The notes under the pieces: model-generated
Databases searched by the model: none
What the model saw: the letters and a program-made list of their open reading frames with translations, nothing else
Told to the model about the DNA's origin: nothing
Part shown: positions 19,015 to 26,675 of the stretch, piece by piece
Numbering within the stretch: position 1 is the first letter of the stretch
Layout of the letters: each line of letters begins with the position of its first letter
DNA from: Sulfolobales archaeon
GTDB taxonomy: Archaea > Thermoproteota > Thermoprotei_A > Sulfolobales > Desulfurococcaceae
Length of the DNA stretch: 64,000 bases
Reading direction: 5' to 3'
Assembly: GCA_025059075.1 (NCBI GenBank)
Contig: JANXDZ010000002.1
Location: 124,001 to 188,000 of the forward strand
Made by a program: the position numbers and the translations under genes

Positions 19015-19488
19015 CTAAAGTCCTTCGCCTTGATATACACCTCTATAAGTTCTCGTCGTTTCACTACACATCTTTATTAACACTAGTTGAGCTACTTGCG
19101 TTCCAATAGAAATGGATACTCCATGTGGATTATGCACTGTTAAAAGGCCCACTCCCCTGCCATAGTACCCAGGATCCCAGACTGCTGTAGCTAGAAAAAC
19201 CCCCATTCTAATGAGCGATGATCTAGGAATAGCTAACCCTATGCAGTTATTTGGTATAAACACTTCTTCAGAATACCTTATTACATAGGAGCCTGGGTTT
19301 AAGTAGAAAGAGTCTTTCTCAGGCAGTATTTTATTATAGATGGGCATCGCCCTATAGTCTCGATGCAGCTCTCCCCTACTTCCTAAGACATATACTTCAG
19401 CTAAAGTGAGCTTTATGCCAGAGCAATCGAGTTTATGCTCTGGCACACTCAGTGCTTTAGCGATATCCTCAGGGCTTAAGATACACAT
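19015..19488 (-). CDS. dUTPase / dCTP deaminase-family enzyme, probably dUTP diphosphatase
   Basis: Trimeric dUTPase-fold protein that keeps uracil out of DNA. The PRSSLIRMGVFL segment is motif with the catalytic Ser-Ser/Arg, and AVWDPGYYGRG is the substrate-base region. By eye, the glutamate used for deamination in E. coli Dcd (in its TLEFYN segment) is replaced: here the equivalent is LLTVHN. That favours a pure dUTPase over a deaminase. Start: ATG at 19488 has AGGTG 7 nt upstream and gives MCILSPEDI, like family members; an upstream ATG at 19515 is less likely. Confidence 0.8.
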   Translation of the reverse strand: MCILSPEDIAKALSVPEHKLDCSGIKLTLAEVYVLGSRGELHRDYRAMPIYNKILPEKDSFYLNPGSYVIRYSEEVFIPNNCIGLAIPRSSLIRMGVFLATAVWDPGYYGRGVGLLTVHNPHGVSISIGTQVAQLVLIKMCSETTRTYRGVYQGEGL

Positions 19489-19607
19489 AGCTGCAGCACC
19501 TGGAGTTAATTGCATAAGGTGTAAGTTAATAAAGAATTCATGAATTTGTAGGAAACCATGAGTTGAGCCATCAACAGTATTTATACTAGAATTACACTAT
19601 TTACTAT

Positions 19608-19672
19608 AAATGAAGTGATGATGCTTGTAAGGCCTGATATAAGGTGAAGATAAATCAGGCTTCTGAATACTC
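19608..19672 (+). ncRNA. C/D box sRNA (rRNA/tRNA 2'-O-methylation guide)
   Basis: All boxes are present in order: C GTGATGA (19615-19621), a 12-nt guide (19622-19633), D' CTGA (19634-19637), a 7-nt spacer, C' TGAAGA (19645-19650, one mismatch), a 12-nt guide (19651-19662) and D CTGA (19663-19666). Two spacers of exactly 12 nt are the hallmark of archaeal C/D RNAs bound by L7Ae, Nop5 and fibrillarin. A TATTTATA element at 19579-19586 is properly spaced for a start near 19610. Predicted targets are GCCU(U)ACAAGCA and AAGC(C)UGAUUUA, with the methylated base in parentheses; I could not place them in rRNA from memory. Ends are approximate. Confidence 0.75.
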
Positions 19673-19696
19673 TGTATTCAACGGGGTTGTGAATAC
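19664..19696. promoter_or_regulatory. Three-copy heptamer operator-like array
   Basis: TGAATAC (19664-19670), then TCT, GTATTCA (19674-19680), nine bases, TGAATAC (19690-19696). The first two form a perfect inverted repeat with a 3-nt centre, and the second and third another with a 9-nt centre. It ends 12 bp before the ATG of a winged-helix gene, so autoregulation is the simplest reading. The first copy overlaps the D box and 3' end of the C/D RNA. Confidence 0.5.
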
Positions 19697-19707
19697 AATC
19701 TGTAAAG

Positions 19708-20031
19708 ATGAAGAACTCCACTAACTGGGTAAGCACAATGATACCATACTCCAAGTGGTTTAAGAAAAGAGACTTCATAGTCTACTACATGCTCTTCAAG
19801 ACTTATGGGAGAGAAGCCTTCAATTTAGGTGAAGCAATAGATCTCGTTAAAGAAAATTTCTGCTTTAATAGATCTACTGCAATAAGTATTTTAAGGAGAT
19901 TATTGAAGCTCGGCTTAATTACTCAGCGAAGTGATTTAGAGTACGTGTGTACAGACTTGATCGCTATATTAGACAGCTTACTTAACTATTATAGGAATGC
20001 TAGGTTAAACAAGTGTATCAAAGAAAAATGA
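19708..20031 (+). CDS. Winged-helix DNA-binding protein, 107 aa
   Basis: A small basic protein with one winged-helix domain: YYMLFKTYGREAFNLGEAID, then NFCFNRSTAISILRRLLKLG as the recognition helix region, LITQRSDLEYVCTDL as the wing, and a C-terminal helix likely for dimerisation. No family name can be given with confidence. ATG at 19708 or ATG at 19738 may be the start. The heptamer array at 19664-19696 directly upstream is a candidate binding site. Confidence 0.7.
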   Translation: MKNSTNWVSTMIPYSKWFKKRDFIVYYMLFKTYGREAFNLGEAIDLVKENFCFNRSTAISILRRLLKLGLITQRSDLEYVCTDLIAILDSLLNYYRNARLNKCIKEK

Positions 20032-20059
20032 TGTTTTTCTCTTCCTTTCATTCACTTAA

Positions 20060-20353
20060 TCACTGAGCTGCTAAAACTATCTCTATAGTACTTACTCTCG
20101 CTTGACGTCCATCAGGGTTTGTAACAGTTTGGCTTCCAATCTTTATGTCCTTTACAGCTACTTTTCCCGGTAAAAACCTGCTCTTAACTATTTCAGCTAC
20201 ATCAACTGCCTTACTTATAGCTCTTCCTCTAGCTTTTACAATTACTTCATTTACGCCTTGATGTACTAGAGTTAGTACTGCTAGTACATAGTTCATTACG
20301 TTCTTTTTTCCAACAAGTACTGTATTACTTGGTTGCGGTGCTGCTTGAGCCAT
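20060..20353 (-). CDS. albA: Alba chromatin protein (copy 1)
   Basis: Small basic DNA/RNA-binding dimer that coats the chromosome in most Thermoproteota. [38 protein letters not shown] and [10 protein letters not shown] are the Alba signatures; the lysine of VGKKN lies where the acetylatable Lys16 of Sulfolobus Alba sits. ATG at 20353 ([11 protein letters not shown]) is preferred over ATG 20371: it has GGAAGGAT just upstream. A strong TATA box (CTTATATATA, reverse strand about 20403-20412) precedes it. It is divergent from reverse gyrase. Confidence 0.95.
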   Translation of the reverse strand: MAQAAPQPSNTVLVGKKNVMNYVLAVLTLVHQGVNEVIVKARGRAISKAVDVAEIVKSRFLPGKVAVKDIKIGSQTVTNPDGRQARVSTIEIVLAAQ

Positions 20354-20460
20354 ATCCTTCCTGCACCCCATTAGAGTTGCTACACCCTTAAATTAAAAAG
20401 TGGTATATATAAGCATTTTCCCCTAATGCCTATTGAATAGTGTATTACTATGCTTCCCCC

Positions 20461-20499
20461 TTTTATATGCCATTCACTTAAACGATCTTTAGTTAGGTG
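20461..20499 (+). promoter_or_regulatory. Reverse gyrase promoter and ribosome binding site
   Basis: TTTTATATG at 20461-20469 is a good TATA box, followed by AGGTG (about 20495-20499), then the TTG start at 20509. The alba1 promoter lies about 50 bp to the left in the opposite direction, so the two genes share a 155-bp control region. Confidence 0.55.
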
Positions 20500-20508
20500 T
20501 TACTGTAA

Positions 20509-23500
20509 TTGCCTGTGAACCCTATATACGCAAACCTATGTCCATCCTGTGGTGGAGAAGTTGATGCTAACTCCACGGCCTCCTATGGAGTCTGTAAAAA
20601 GTGCTTAACTAAGGGAGTGGGGGGTTATTCATTAAGTAACTATATGGATCACCTTTACAAGGAGATGGATGAAGTAGAGGAGCTATTCTCAAGCATAGTT
20701 GGAGGCAATAGATTGTGGAATATACAGAGAGTTTGGCTTAAGAAGCTGCTTAAAGGGGATAACGTAAGTGTTATTGCTCCAACAGGAGTTGGGAAAACTA
20801 CTTTACTCATAGCTTATGCCCTACATGTAGCTATGAAAAGGAGTTGGAAAGTACTATTCCTTACACCAACTATTAGCTTAGGTAGACAAATATACGATAG
20901 ACTTATTGAAGCAGCAGGAAGACTTGATCTTAACTCAAGAATACTCTTCTACGACTCTAGCGTGAGTAAAGCAGAGAGAAGTGAACTACTTACTAAAATC
21001 GTTAGCGGAGACTACGACATATTGGTATTGACAAATGGCCTAATATCTAGGAAACCTGAGCTACTGAAAGGAAAACTCTTTAATTTAATAGTAGTAGACG
21101 ACGTTGATGCAGTGCTCAACAAGTCTAAGAATATAATAAGATTACTTAATGCATTGGGATATAACAATGATATAATTGATTTAACTAAAAGATTAGTTGA
21201 ACTGAGGACAAAGATCTACTTAAACAAAAGATCTAGAGAGACTTCAGACTATTCACTTGAAGAAGAATTAAGGGAATACATAGATCTAGAGACTAAAGTA
21301 AGGAAGTTTAAGGATAGAGAAGCTAGAGGACAGATCGTTATAGCTAGCGCAACGGGGAGGTTGAGGGGGCCTTATGCAGCAATAATGAGGGAGCTCCTAG
21401 AACTTGATGTCCCAGGCATAGTTACTTATGGAAGAGATGTTGCAGACTCCTACGCTACAGTAAGTAAGGAAGACTTATTGAGCGTCCTTGTGGATGTAGT
21501 GAAAAGAATGGGCGGAGGTTTCATAATTTACATCAGCCCCCACCACCCCGCTAGAGGCCTTATTAATGAAGATGAGTTAGTGAATGTGATTAGAGCTTTC
21601 ACGGGCTTGAGAGTAGCTAAAGCCACTCCAGGCAACGTGCGTAAGTTAGTCAATGGTCTTTTAGATGGAGTAATAGGATCAGCGTCTTACTACGGCATTA
21701 GTGTAAGAGGTATAGATGCTCCTAGGACAGTTAAATACGTGATCTTTATAGGAACCCCGTGTTTTAAAGTAGAGCTCTCCAAAGCACTCACTAACGTTAG
21801 GACTTTGTACAGGCTCCTCATATATTTAAGTGAAAGAGGCTATAGTACTGAAGGTCGTCTCACTGCTTTAAGCAATGTCACTAGAACTTTGACTCCAGGG
21901 GAACTTAGGTTACTAAATCTAGTTCTTAGAGGAGTAGTTGGAAGAAGTGAAGTAGCTAATGATAGAGTTTTAAAGGCTTTAGATTACATTGAGAAGGAAG
22001 CTAAGTGGGTTGAGGGAATACTTGGTGAAATTCTTGAAAGAGAGGGCAAAGTGCTTGTCGGAACTTTATTGATATCTAAAAGCAGTGAAAGATCCTTCAT
22101 CATAGTGCCTGATGCACTTACTTACATACAGGCTACTGGTAGAACTTCAAGACTGTTAAATGGAGCTATGACTCATGGAGTATCGATACTAGTAGAACTA
22201 GAGGAATTCAAGGAACTAGTGAAGGCATTGAGCAAGAGGCTTGAATACATAGGAATCCCCTCCTTAAGGCATTTAAGCGAAGTTGACTTAATGCAGGAGC
22301 TTAAAAAGGCTGATACATCAAGGTCTAGCGTTAATAGAGGGGAAATGCGTGTGCAAAGCGTATTACTAGTTGTTGAATCTCCAACTAAGGCTAAAACTAT
22401 AGCTAAATTCTATGGAGAACCCTCACGAAGAAGGATTGGGGGCTTATTTGTTTATGAAGTTCCAGCTGTAATCAATGATGAATTGATTTACTTAAGCATT
22501 GTTGCTACAAGAGGCCATATATACGATTTAACAACCGATCCATTGAGGGGAGTATATGGTGTAGAGTACGAGCATTCAACCAATACGTACATGCCTATTT
22601 ATGAAACTATAAAGAGGTGTAGGATTTGTGGAGCACAGTTCACCAATGACTCCTCGTGCCCTAAGTGTAGTAGTAAAGCTATTAGGGATTCAATTGTAGT
22701 AGTAAATGTATTGAGAAAGCTTGGAAGCGAAGTAGATGAAGTTCTTATCTCTACAGATCCTGATGCTGAGGGCGAGAAAATAGCTTACGACATATACATA
22801 GCTTTAAGAGCCGTTAATAAGAACGTGCATAGAATAGAATTCCATGAAGTCACTAAGAATGCATTAGAGAGAGCTTTAAAGATTAAGAGATCCATTGACT
22901 TAAGCTTAGTTCAAGCACAGATCTTTAGGAGAGTCCTAGATAGATTGATCGGGTTTAAGACAAGCTTAGAGCTACAATCTAAGTACTTAAAGAAGTGGCT
23001 TGGCATAGGCAGAGTTCAAGCACCTGCACTAAAATGGGTTATAGATGCGTATAGCTCTTGGATTCATGGGAAATGTTATTCAATAGATCTATTGTTGGGG
23101 AAGGAACCTGAGCTAAGGGCATCAATATGCATTAAGGATGGAGAGGAGGCTAAACTTGTTGCAGAGGAGTTATTAGAGAGAAGATCTATTGAAGCATTTA
23201 TTGAAGAAATTATTGACAAAAAAATATACCCTAAACCACCATACACTACTGATGAGCTTATAAGTGATGCATCTACACTAGGGATACCGGCTCCAACCGT
23301 TATGAGAATTGCTCAAGAGCTATTCGAAGGAGGGCTTATAACGTATCATAGGACTGATTCAATTCACATATCTAATGTAGGAATATCTATAGCTGAGAAT
23401 TACCTTAAATCAAGGGATTTAAGAAGGTTCTTTACCCCCAGGCGCTGGGAAGCTCAAGGAGTTCATGAAGCCATTAGACCCGTTCACCCACTTGATTCAA

Positions 23501-24171
23501 GTGAGGTGGAGAAGGCTGTAGTTGAAGGACTGCTGTTTATGCCTAATTACTTCACCGCAATCCATAAAAAAGTCTACGACCTTATATTTAAGAGATTCAT
23601 AGCTAGCCAGATGAGTGAAGTAGTAGTTCGTTTCATTAAACTATCTATCCCCATTTACAACAGATTAGTATGCTTAGAAGTACCTGTAGAAGTAGTTGTA
23701 GAAGGCTTTAATGTAATTGAACCTATTCGCACTTATAGCTGGTTGATGGAGGAAGCGAGTCGTGGAAGGCTTACATTAAAGAGCGCTAAGCTACGTAAAT
23801 CTTCTTTAGGCAAACTACTCGATCACGGGGGTTTAGTTAAGTTAATGAAGGTCAACGGCATTGGTAGGCCTAGTACTTATGCATCAACTATAGTGCATAT
23901 AAGGAAGCACGGCTACGTCATTGAGTCTAAATATAGGAAGTACCTTATTCCGACAAAAGCTGGGTTAGAAGTACTAAGCTACATAGGATCTAATTACCCA
24001 GAGCTAGTTACAGTAGAAGCTACAAGATACATGGAGGAACTCATTGATGCTATTGCAAGCGGTGTAAAGGACTTTAGTGAAGCCCTTGAGTTAGCTATTA
24101 ATAGAGTTAAGTTACAGGGACTTGAATTTACGAACACTGGCTTTAGAGAGACTCAAGTCATTGAAGGTTAG
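20509..24171 (+). CDS. rgy: Reverse gyrase
   Basis: Introduces positive supercoils with ATP; the marker protein of hyperthermophiles. Residues 1-40 hold a zinc finger (C11, C14, C29, C32). The helicase-like half has Walker A APTGVGKT (90-97) and the DDVD box. The topoisomerase IA half begins near residue 620 with LLVVESPTKAKTIAKFYG, has a second zinc motif (CRICGAQ...CPKC), the Toprim STDPDAEGE, GRVQAPALKWV, and the catalytic tyrosine in LITYHRTDSIH. Length 1220 residues is typical of a single-chain crenarchaeal enzyme. The stop overlaps the convergent second Alba gene by 4 nt. Confidence 0.97.
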   Translation: MPVNPIYANLCPSCGGEVDANSTASYGVCKKCLTKGVGGYSLSNYMDHLYKEMDEVEELFSSIVGGNRLWNIQRVWLKKLLKGDNVSVIAPTGVGKTTLLIAYALHVAMKRSWKVLFLTPTISLGRQIYDRLIEAAGRLDLNSRILFYDSSVSKAERSELLTKIVSGDYDILVLTNGLISRKPELLKGKLFNLIVVDDVDAVLNKSKNIIRLLNALGYNNDIIDLTKRLVELRTKIYLNKRSRETSDYSLEEELREYIDLETKVRKFKDREARGQIVIASATGRLRGPYAAIMRELLELDVPGIVTYGRDVADSYATVSKEDLLSVLVDVVKRMGGGFIIYISPHHPARGLINEDELVNVIRAFTGLRVAKATPGNVRKLVNGLLDGVIGSASYYGISVRGIDAPRTVKYVIFIGTPCFKVELSKALTNVRTLYRLLIYLSERGYSTEGRLTALSNVTRTLTPGELRLLNLVLRGVVGRSEVANDRVLKALDYIEKEAKWVEGILGEILEREGKVLVGTLLISKSSERSFIIVPDALTYIQATGRTSRLLNGAMTHGVSILVELEEFKELVKALSKRLEYIGIPSLRHLSEVDLMQELKKADTSRSSVNRGEMRVQSVLLVVESPTKAKTIAKFYGEPSRRRIGGLFVYEVPAVINDELIYLSIVATRGHIYDLTTDPLRGVYGVEYEHSTNTYMPIYETIKRCRICGAQFTNDSSCPKCSSKAIRDSIVVVNVLRKLGSEVDEVLISTDPDAEGEKIAYDIYIALRAVNKNVHRIEFHEVTKNALERALKIKRSIDLSLVQAQIFRRVLDRLIGFKTSLELQSKYLKKWLGIGRVQAPALKWVIDAYSSWIHGKCYSIDLLLGKEPELRASICIKDGEEAKLVAEELLERRSIEAFIEEIIDKKIYPKPPYTTDELISDASTLGIPAPTVMRIAQELFEGGLITYHRTDSIHISNVGISIAENYLKSRDLRRFFTPRRWEAQGVHEAIRPVHPLDSSEVEKAVVEGLLFMPNYFTAIHKKVYDLIFKRFIASQMSEVVVRFIKLSIPIYNRLVCLEVPVEVVVEGFNVIEPIRTYSWLMEEASRGRLTLKSAKLRKSSLGKLLDHGGLVKLMKVNGIGRPSTYASTIVHIRKHGYVIESKYRKYLIPTKAGLEVLSYIGSNYPELVTVEATRYMEELIDAIASGVKDFSEALELAINRVKLQGLEFTNTGFRETQVIEG

Positions 24172-24443
24172 GACTTGTGCCTAATCTTTATCGCTATAAA
24201 AGCCCTCCTTCTCCCCTTGAATTTCTCACTACCTATGTTTACTCCAATTAACTCCACTGAATCACCAAGTCTGTTGAGTAAAGCATTATATACATCAACT
24301 GCCTTACTGATGAATTTCCCTCGGCCTTTTATAACTAGTTCATTTATTCCCTGATTAAAGCTAACAACTACATTGAATACATAGTCATTTAAAGGCCTCG
24401 CTGCTACATTAATTATTTTCTCAGGCATCTCACTTTCAGCCAT
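24168..24443 (-). CDS. Alba chromatin protein (copy 2)
   Basis: A 91-residue Alba-domain paralogue: NDYVFNVVVSFNQGINELVI, GRGKFISKAVDVYNALLNR and IGVNIGSEKF follow the Alba pattern but differ clearly from copy 1, including replacement of the VGKKNVM entry by VAARPLNDY. Such divergent Alba2 proteins form heterodimers with Alba1 in Sulfolobus and Aeropyrum; that is a family property, not shown here. Start ATG 24443 follows TAGGTG; TATA-like TTTATATATT lies about 27 nt upstream. Confidence 0.92.
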   Translation of the reverse strand: MAESEMPEKIINVAARPLNDYVFNVVVSFNQGINELVIKGRGKFISKAVDVYNALLNRLGDSVELIGVNIGSEKFKGRRRAFIAIKIRHKS

Positions 24444-24485
24444 AATTTCACCTAAACTTGAATGAGTCGTAGAAATATATAAAGT

Positions 24486-24548
24486 TGAGTCAGGCGGAGT
24501 TCATAAAACCTCATCTTTAATCGATGGATAGGGCGCTCATCATCTGCC
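24486..24548 (-). ncRNA. Candidate C/D box sRNA (weaker)
   Basis: Reading the reverse strand: C ATGATGA (24543-24537), 12-nt guide (24536-24525), degenerate D' TCGA (24524-24521), C' AGATGA (24516-24511), 17-nt spacer (24510-24494) and D CTGA (24493-24490). The C to D' distance of 12 nt fits, but D' is poor and the second guide is long. It lies just upstream of the alba2 TATA box, in the same orientation. Targets unidentified. Confidence 0.4.
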
Positions 24549-24648
24549 TCTATATTCAACAACTCTCCTTAAAGAGTTTTGGGTTATTACTTCCTCGCTA
24601 CTCCTATAGATCCTTAGCCATACTTTATGGAAAACAGCGAGAGAGTGC

Positions 24649-25236
24649 TTAGAGCGTGCAGCAGTCCTTTACTTCTTTAATTAACTTAGCTATAGTGCTT
24701 AAGTCATTTAGTAAGGTTTCAAATGAACTTCCTTCACTAATGCATTTTGTAAAAAGCGACTGTGGTATGAGCAATGGATCCATTGTCTCAGGGCTTCTTA
24801 CATATTTCATGAATAGCCTTAACGTCGTCTTACTTTCTTTACTCCGTTTACTGAGCATCATTAAATACTCATTAAACTTAACTATCGCTACACTTACATT
24901 CCTCCCCCTAGCTCTACTAATTACAGTCAGCTTGTTTAAATCAACGTTTGTGTAGAGTAATGCGCTAATGCTATAGCATAGTTCACTGAAGTATGTTGAG
25001 AGTTCTAAAATGCTACTTAAAGCCCCCCTAATAGAGTCTTCATTAAGGCTTTTTAAAAGTAAGGTGAGAGCTATTGATCTACTATTAATGTGTGCTCCAA
25101 CTCTTCCTCCATATGCTTGCGATAAGGTCTTAAATGTTTTCGATAAAGATGCTTCACGTCTTAACGAAATGCTCATACTTAGCTTAATGCATGCTCCATT
25201 ATTGCTCTCAGTGGGGCAATTTTCTACCACCACCAT
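24649..25236 (-). CDS. Hypothetical protein, 195 aa
   Basis: Not recognised with confidence. Cysteine-containing, mainly helical in the second half. The first 90 residues (ISLRREASLSKTFKTLSQAY, then RVGAHINSRSIALTLLLKSL and SIRGALSSILEL) have a faint resemblance to the Pcc1 subunit of the KEOPS tRNA-modification complex, a strand-strand-helix unit; this is only a hypothesis. No signal peptide. The start at ATG 25236 is followed by tandem GTG codons that could also serve. The 100-residue and 80-residue ORFs on the opposite strand here are less protein-like. Confidence 0.65.
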   Translation of the reverse strand: MVVVENCPTESNNGACIKLSMSISLRREASLSKTFKTLSQAYGGRVGAHINSRSIALTLLLKSLNEDSIRGALSSILELSTYFSELCYSISALLYTNVDLNKLTVISRARGRNVSVAIVKFNEYLMMLSKRSKESKTTLRLFMKYVRSPETMDPLLIPQSLFTKCISEGSSFETLLNDLSTIAKLIKEVKDCCTL

Positions 25237-25252
25237 TTACAGAGAGCTATAG

Positions 25253-25637
25253 GAGTTCTCGCTCTCTTATAATCTCCACATATATTTTTACAAAGATGTG
25301 TAGAGATGTTTCGTGAGTTATAAATGCTTCTCTTAAATATAAATTGATTGCAATGAAGTGATAGTAGGACGTGAATTAATGTCCACGGGAACTCTAATCG
25401 GCATCAGAAACACGAGCCTACATCATAGTTTCCTCAGTATGCGGCAATTCATCACTTAAGGCTACTGGTATAGATACATTAGTTCTAAGTGCTCTGCAAA
25501 CTACTACTTACCTTAAATGCTTTTAAACTTGTTGTACTATTACTAAGTACCTGAATCATCGTAAAGTTGGATATATTTATGTGTTTCCATATTTAGATAA
25601 AGATAATGAGTGAACTAAGTAGTGAAAGGTGTAAGTA
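25253..25637. other. Intergenic region, about 385 bp, holding one C/D sRNA
   Basis: Apart from the sRNA at 25399-25460, the stretch carries the promoter of the membrane protein at 25638 (TATA-like TATATTTATG about 25569-25578) and a TTATAA near 25316 on the left. No protein-coding ORF is supported. Confidence 0.55.
25399..25460 (-). ncRNA. C/D box sRNA
   Basis: On the reverse strand: C GTGATGA (25455-25449), 11-nt guide (25448-25438), D' CTGA (25437-25434), 8-nt spacer, C' TGATGT (25425-25420, one mismatch), 12-nt guide (25419-25408), D CTGA (25407-25404). Box quality and spacing are as expected for archaeal methylation-guide RNAs. By the D+5 rule the predicted targets are UAUG(C)GGCAAU and AAAC(A)CGAGCCU, methylated base in parentheses; I could not place them. 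Ends approximate. Confidence 0.75.
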
Positions 25638-26354
25638 ATGGATGGAGAAGCATTTGGGCTTAAGATGCTATTAATTAGCCAGATCAGTATAATACTCATA
25701 TCGTTGCTTACAGCAGTTCTAGGGCCAGGATATATGCCCTATGTATTTATACTCTACATAATAGTGATCTTTGCAGTGACTTTAGTAACTACACGCAGAG
25801 GATCTAAACCCAAGCCTGAGGAATTAAAAGTACAGTTGTTTAAAGAAAGTAATGCTATGAAGGCTGCAATGTTCGATCAAAAGCTTAATGAAGAGCTCTC
25901 TAGGCAGTTTAAAGGAATGCTTCTATCATTAATTCCACTTCCATTAGTCTTCATACTCTTCTACTTATATGGCTTACTATTAGCTCCCATAGTGGAGAGC
26001 TCATTGAGGAATGTTATTAGAAGCGAAACACTACTATTATTCCTAAGCTACTTGTTGTTATACGAATTTATATTTGCAGTATCGTTTCCACTTAGGTGGG
26101 TTATAACTAAGTTATATAAGTTTGAACAAATAATGATTCCAGCAAACTACGTAGTGTATAAGACTGGAGTTAAGGGTCAGAACATCTACGTAAAGTTCTC
26201 AAATGACTTATGCTACAATTATGAGCCTAAGAGGAAGTTCGTTGAACTAGTGCCAGCGAAGAAGGGCTTTAAGTTAAGGCTATATAGTGAGCGCATTAGT
26301 GAACTAAAGGATAAAATTAGTTCAAACAACCTCATTGAGGAGTGCAGGACTTGA
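25638..26354 (+). CDS. Membrane protein, DUF106 / EMC3-TMCO1-like (Oxa1 superfamily candidate)
   Basis: About 238 residues with two N-terminal hydrophobic segments (residues 9-30 and 32-52), then a charged helical stretch (KPEELKVQLFKESNAMKAAM, then DQKLNEELSRQ), then two more segments (about 95-117 and 130-153) and a soluble C-terminal domain. A coiled coil between early membrane helices is the pattern of archaeal DUF106 proteins, which are related to EMC3 and the Oxa1/YidC insertases. Identity by sequence alone is moderate. It overlaps the zinc protein gene by 4 nt (TTGA), so they are cotranscribed. Confidence 0.6.
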   Translation: MDGEAFGLKMLLISQISIILISLLTAVLGPGYMPYVFILYIIVIFAVTLVTTRRGSKPKPEELKVQLFKESNAMKAAMFDQKLNEELSRQFKGMLLSLIPLPLVFILFYLYGLLLAPIVESSLRNVIRSETLLLFLSYLLLYEFIFAVSFPLRWVITKLYKFEQIMIPANYVVYKTGVKGQNIYVKFSNDLCYNYEPKRKFVELVPAKKGFKLRLYSERISELKDKISSNNLIEECRT

Positions 26355-26587
26355 GTAAGAACAAGTGCATAGTTTGCGGCAGAGTGTTTCCAGAAGGCCA
26401 AGGAGTAGTTTTGAGAAGCGGTGAAATAACTCTACTGTTCCATAGCAATAGGTGTGCCTCTAAGTTCTTGAAAATCCTTTTAGAAAAGCTTCCTCCAGAT
26501 GAAGCTAAGCCATACTTAACTAAGATCGCTGATGAACTTGATGAAGTTCTTAAAGCAAAGGCTAAAGCTAGGGCTAAAAAAATATGA
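26351..26587 (+). CDS. L24e/TRASH-like zinc-finger protein
   Basis: A protein of about 78 residues. CIVCGRVFPEGQGV and HSNRCASKF give the treble-clef metal site of ribosomal protein L24e and TRASH domains (C-x2-C ... H/S-x3-C), followed by a Lys/Ala-rich helix. It is longer than L24e and lacks its core basic residues, so it is a related protein rather than the ribosomal one. Start: TTG at 26351 overlaps the upstream stop and has GGAG nearby; GTG at 26342 is an alternative. Confidence 0.65.
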   Translation: MSKNKCIVCGRVFPEGQGVVLRSGEITLLFHSNRCASKFLKILLEKLPPDEAKPYLTKIADELDEVLKAKAKARAKKI

Positions 26588-26650
26588 TCAGTCCGCGGTA
26601 AAATCTTCATCCACGTAGTCAATGGGGGACAAGTCTCTTCATCAAAAACT
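26584..26650 (-). ncRNA. C/D box sRNA, guide fits the 16S 530 loop
   Basis: On the reverse strand: C TTGATGA (26645-26639), 16-nt spacer, D' TTGA (26622-26619), C' GGATGA (26612-26607), 15-nt guide (26606-26592), D CTGA (26591-26588). The guide contains TTACCGCGG next to the D box, which is complementary to CCGCGGUAA of the universally conserved 16S rRNA 530 loop. The D+5 rule points to the C of CCGCGG (C528 in E. coli numbering). C and D' each deviate by one base and the spacers are longer than 12 nt. The 3' end abuts the stop of the convergent zinc-protein gene. Confidence 0.6.
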
Positions 26651-26675
26651 ATAATTTCAGAGGCCCTTAATAACG

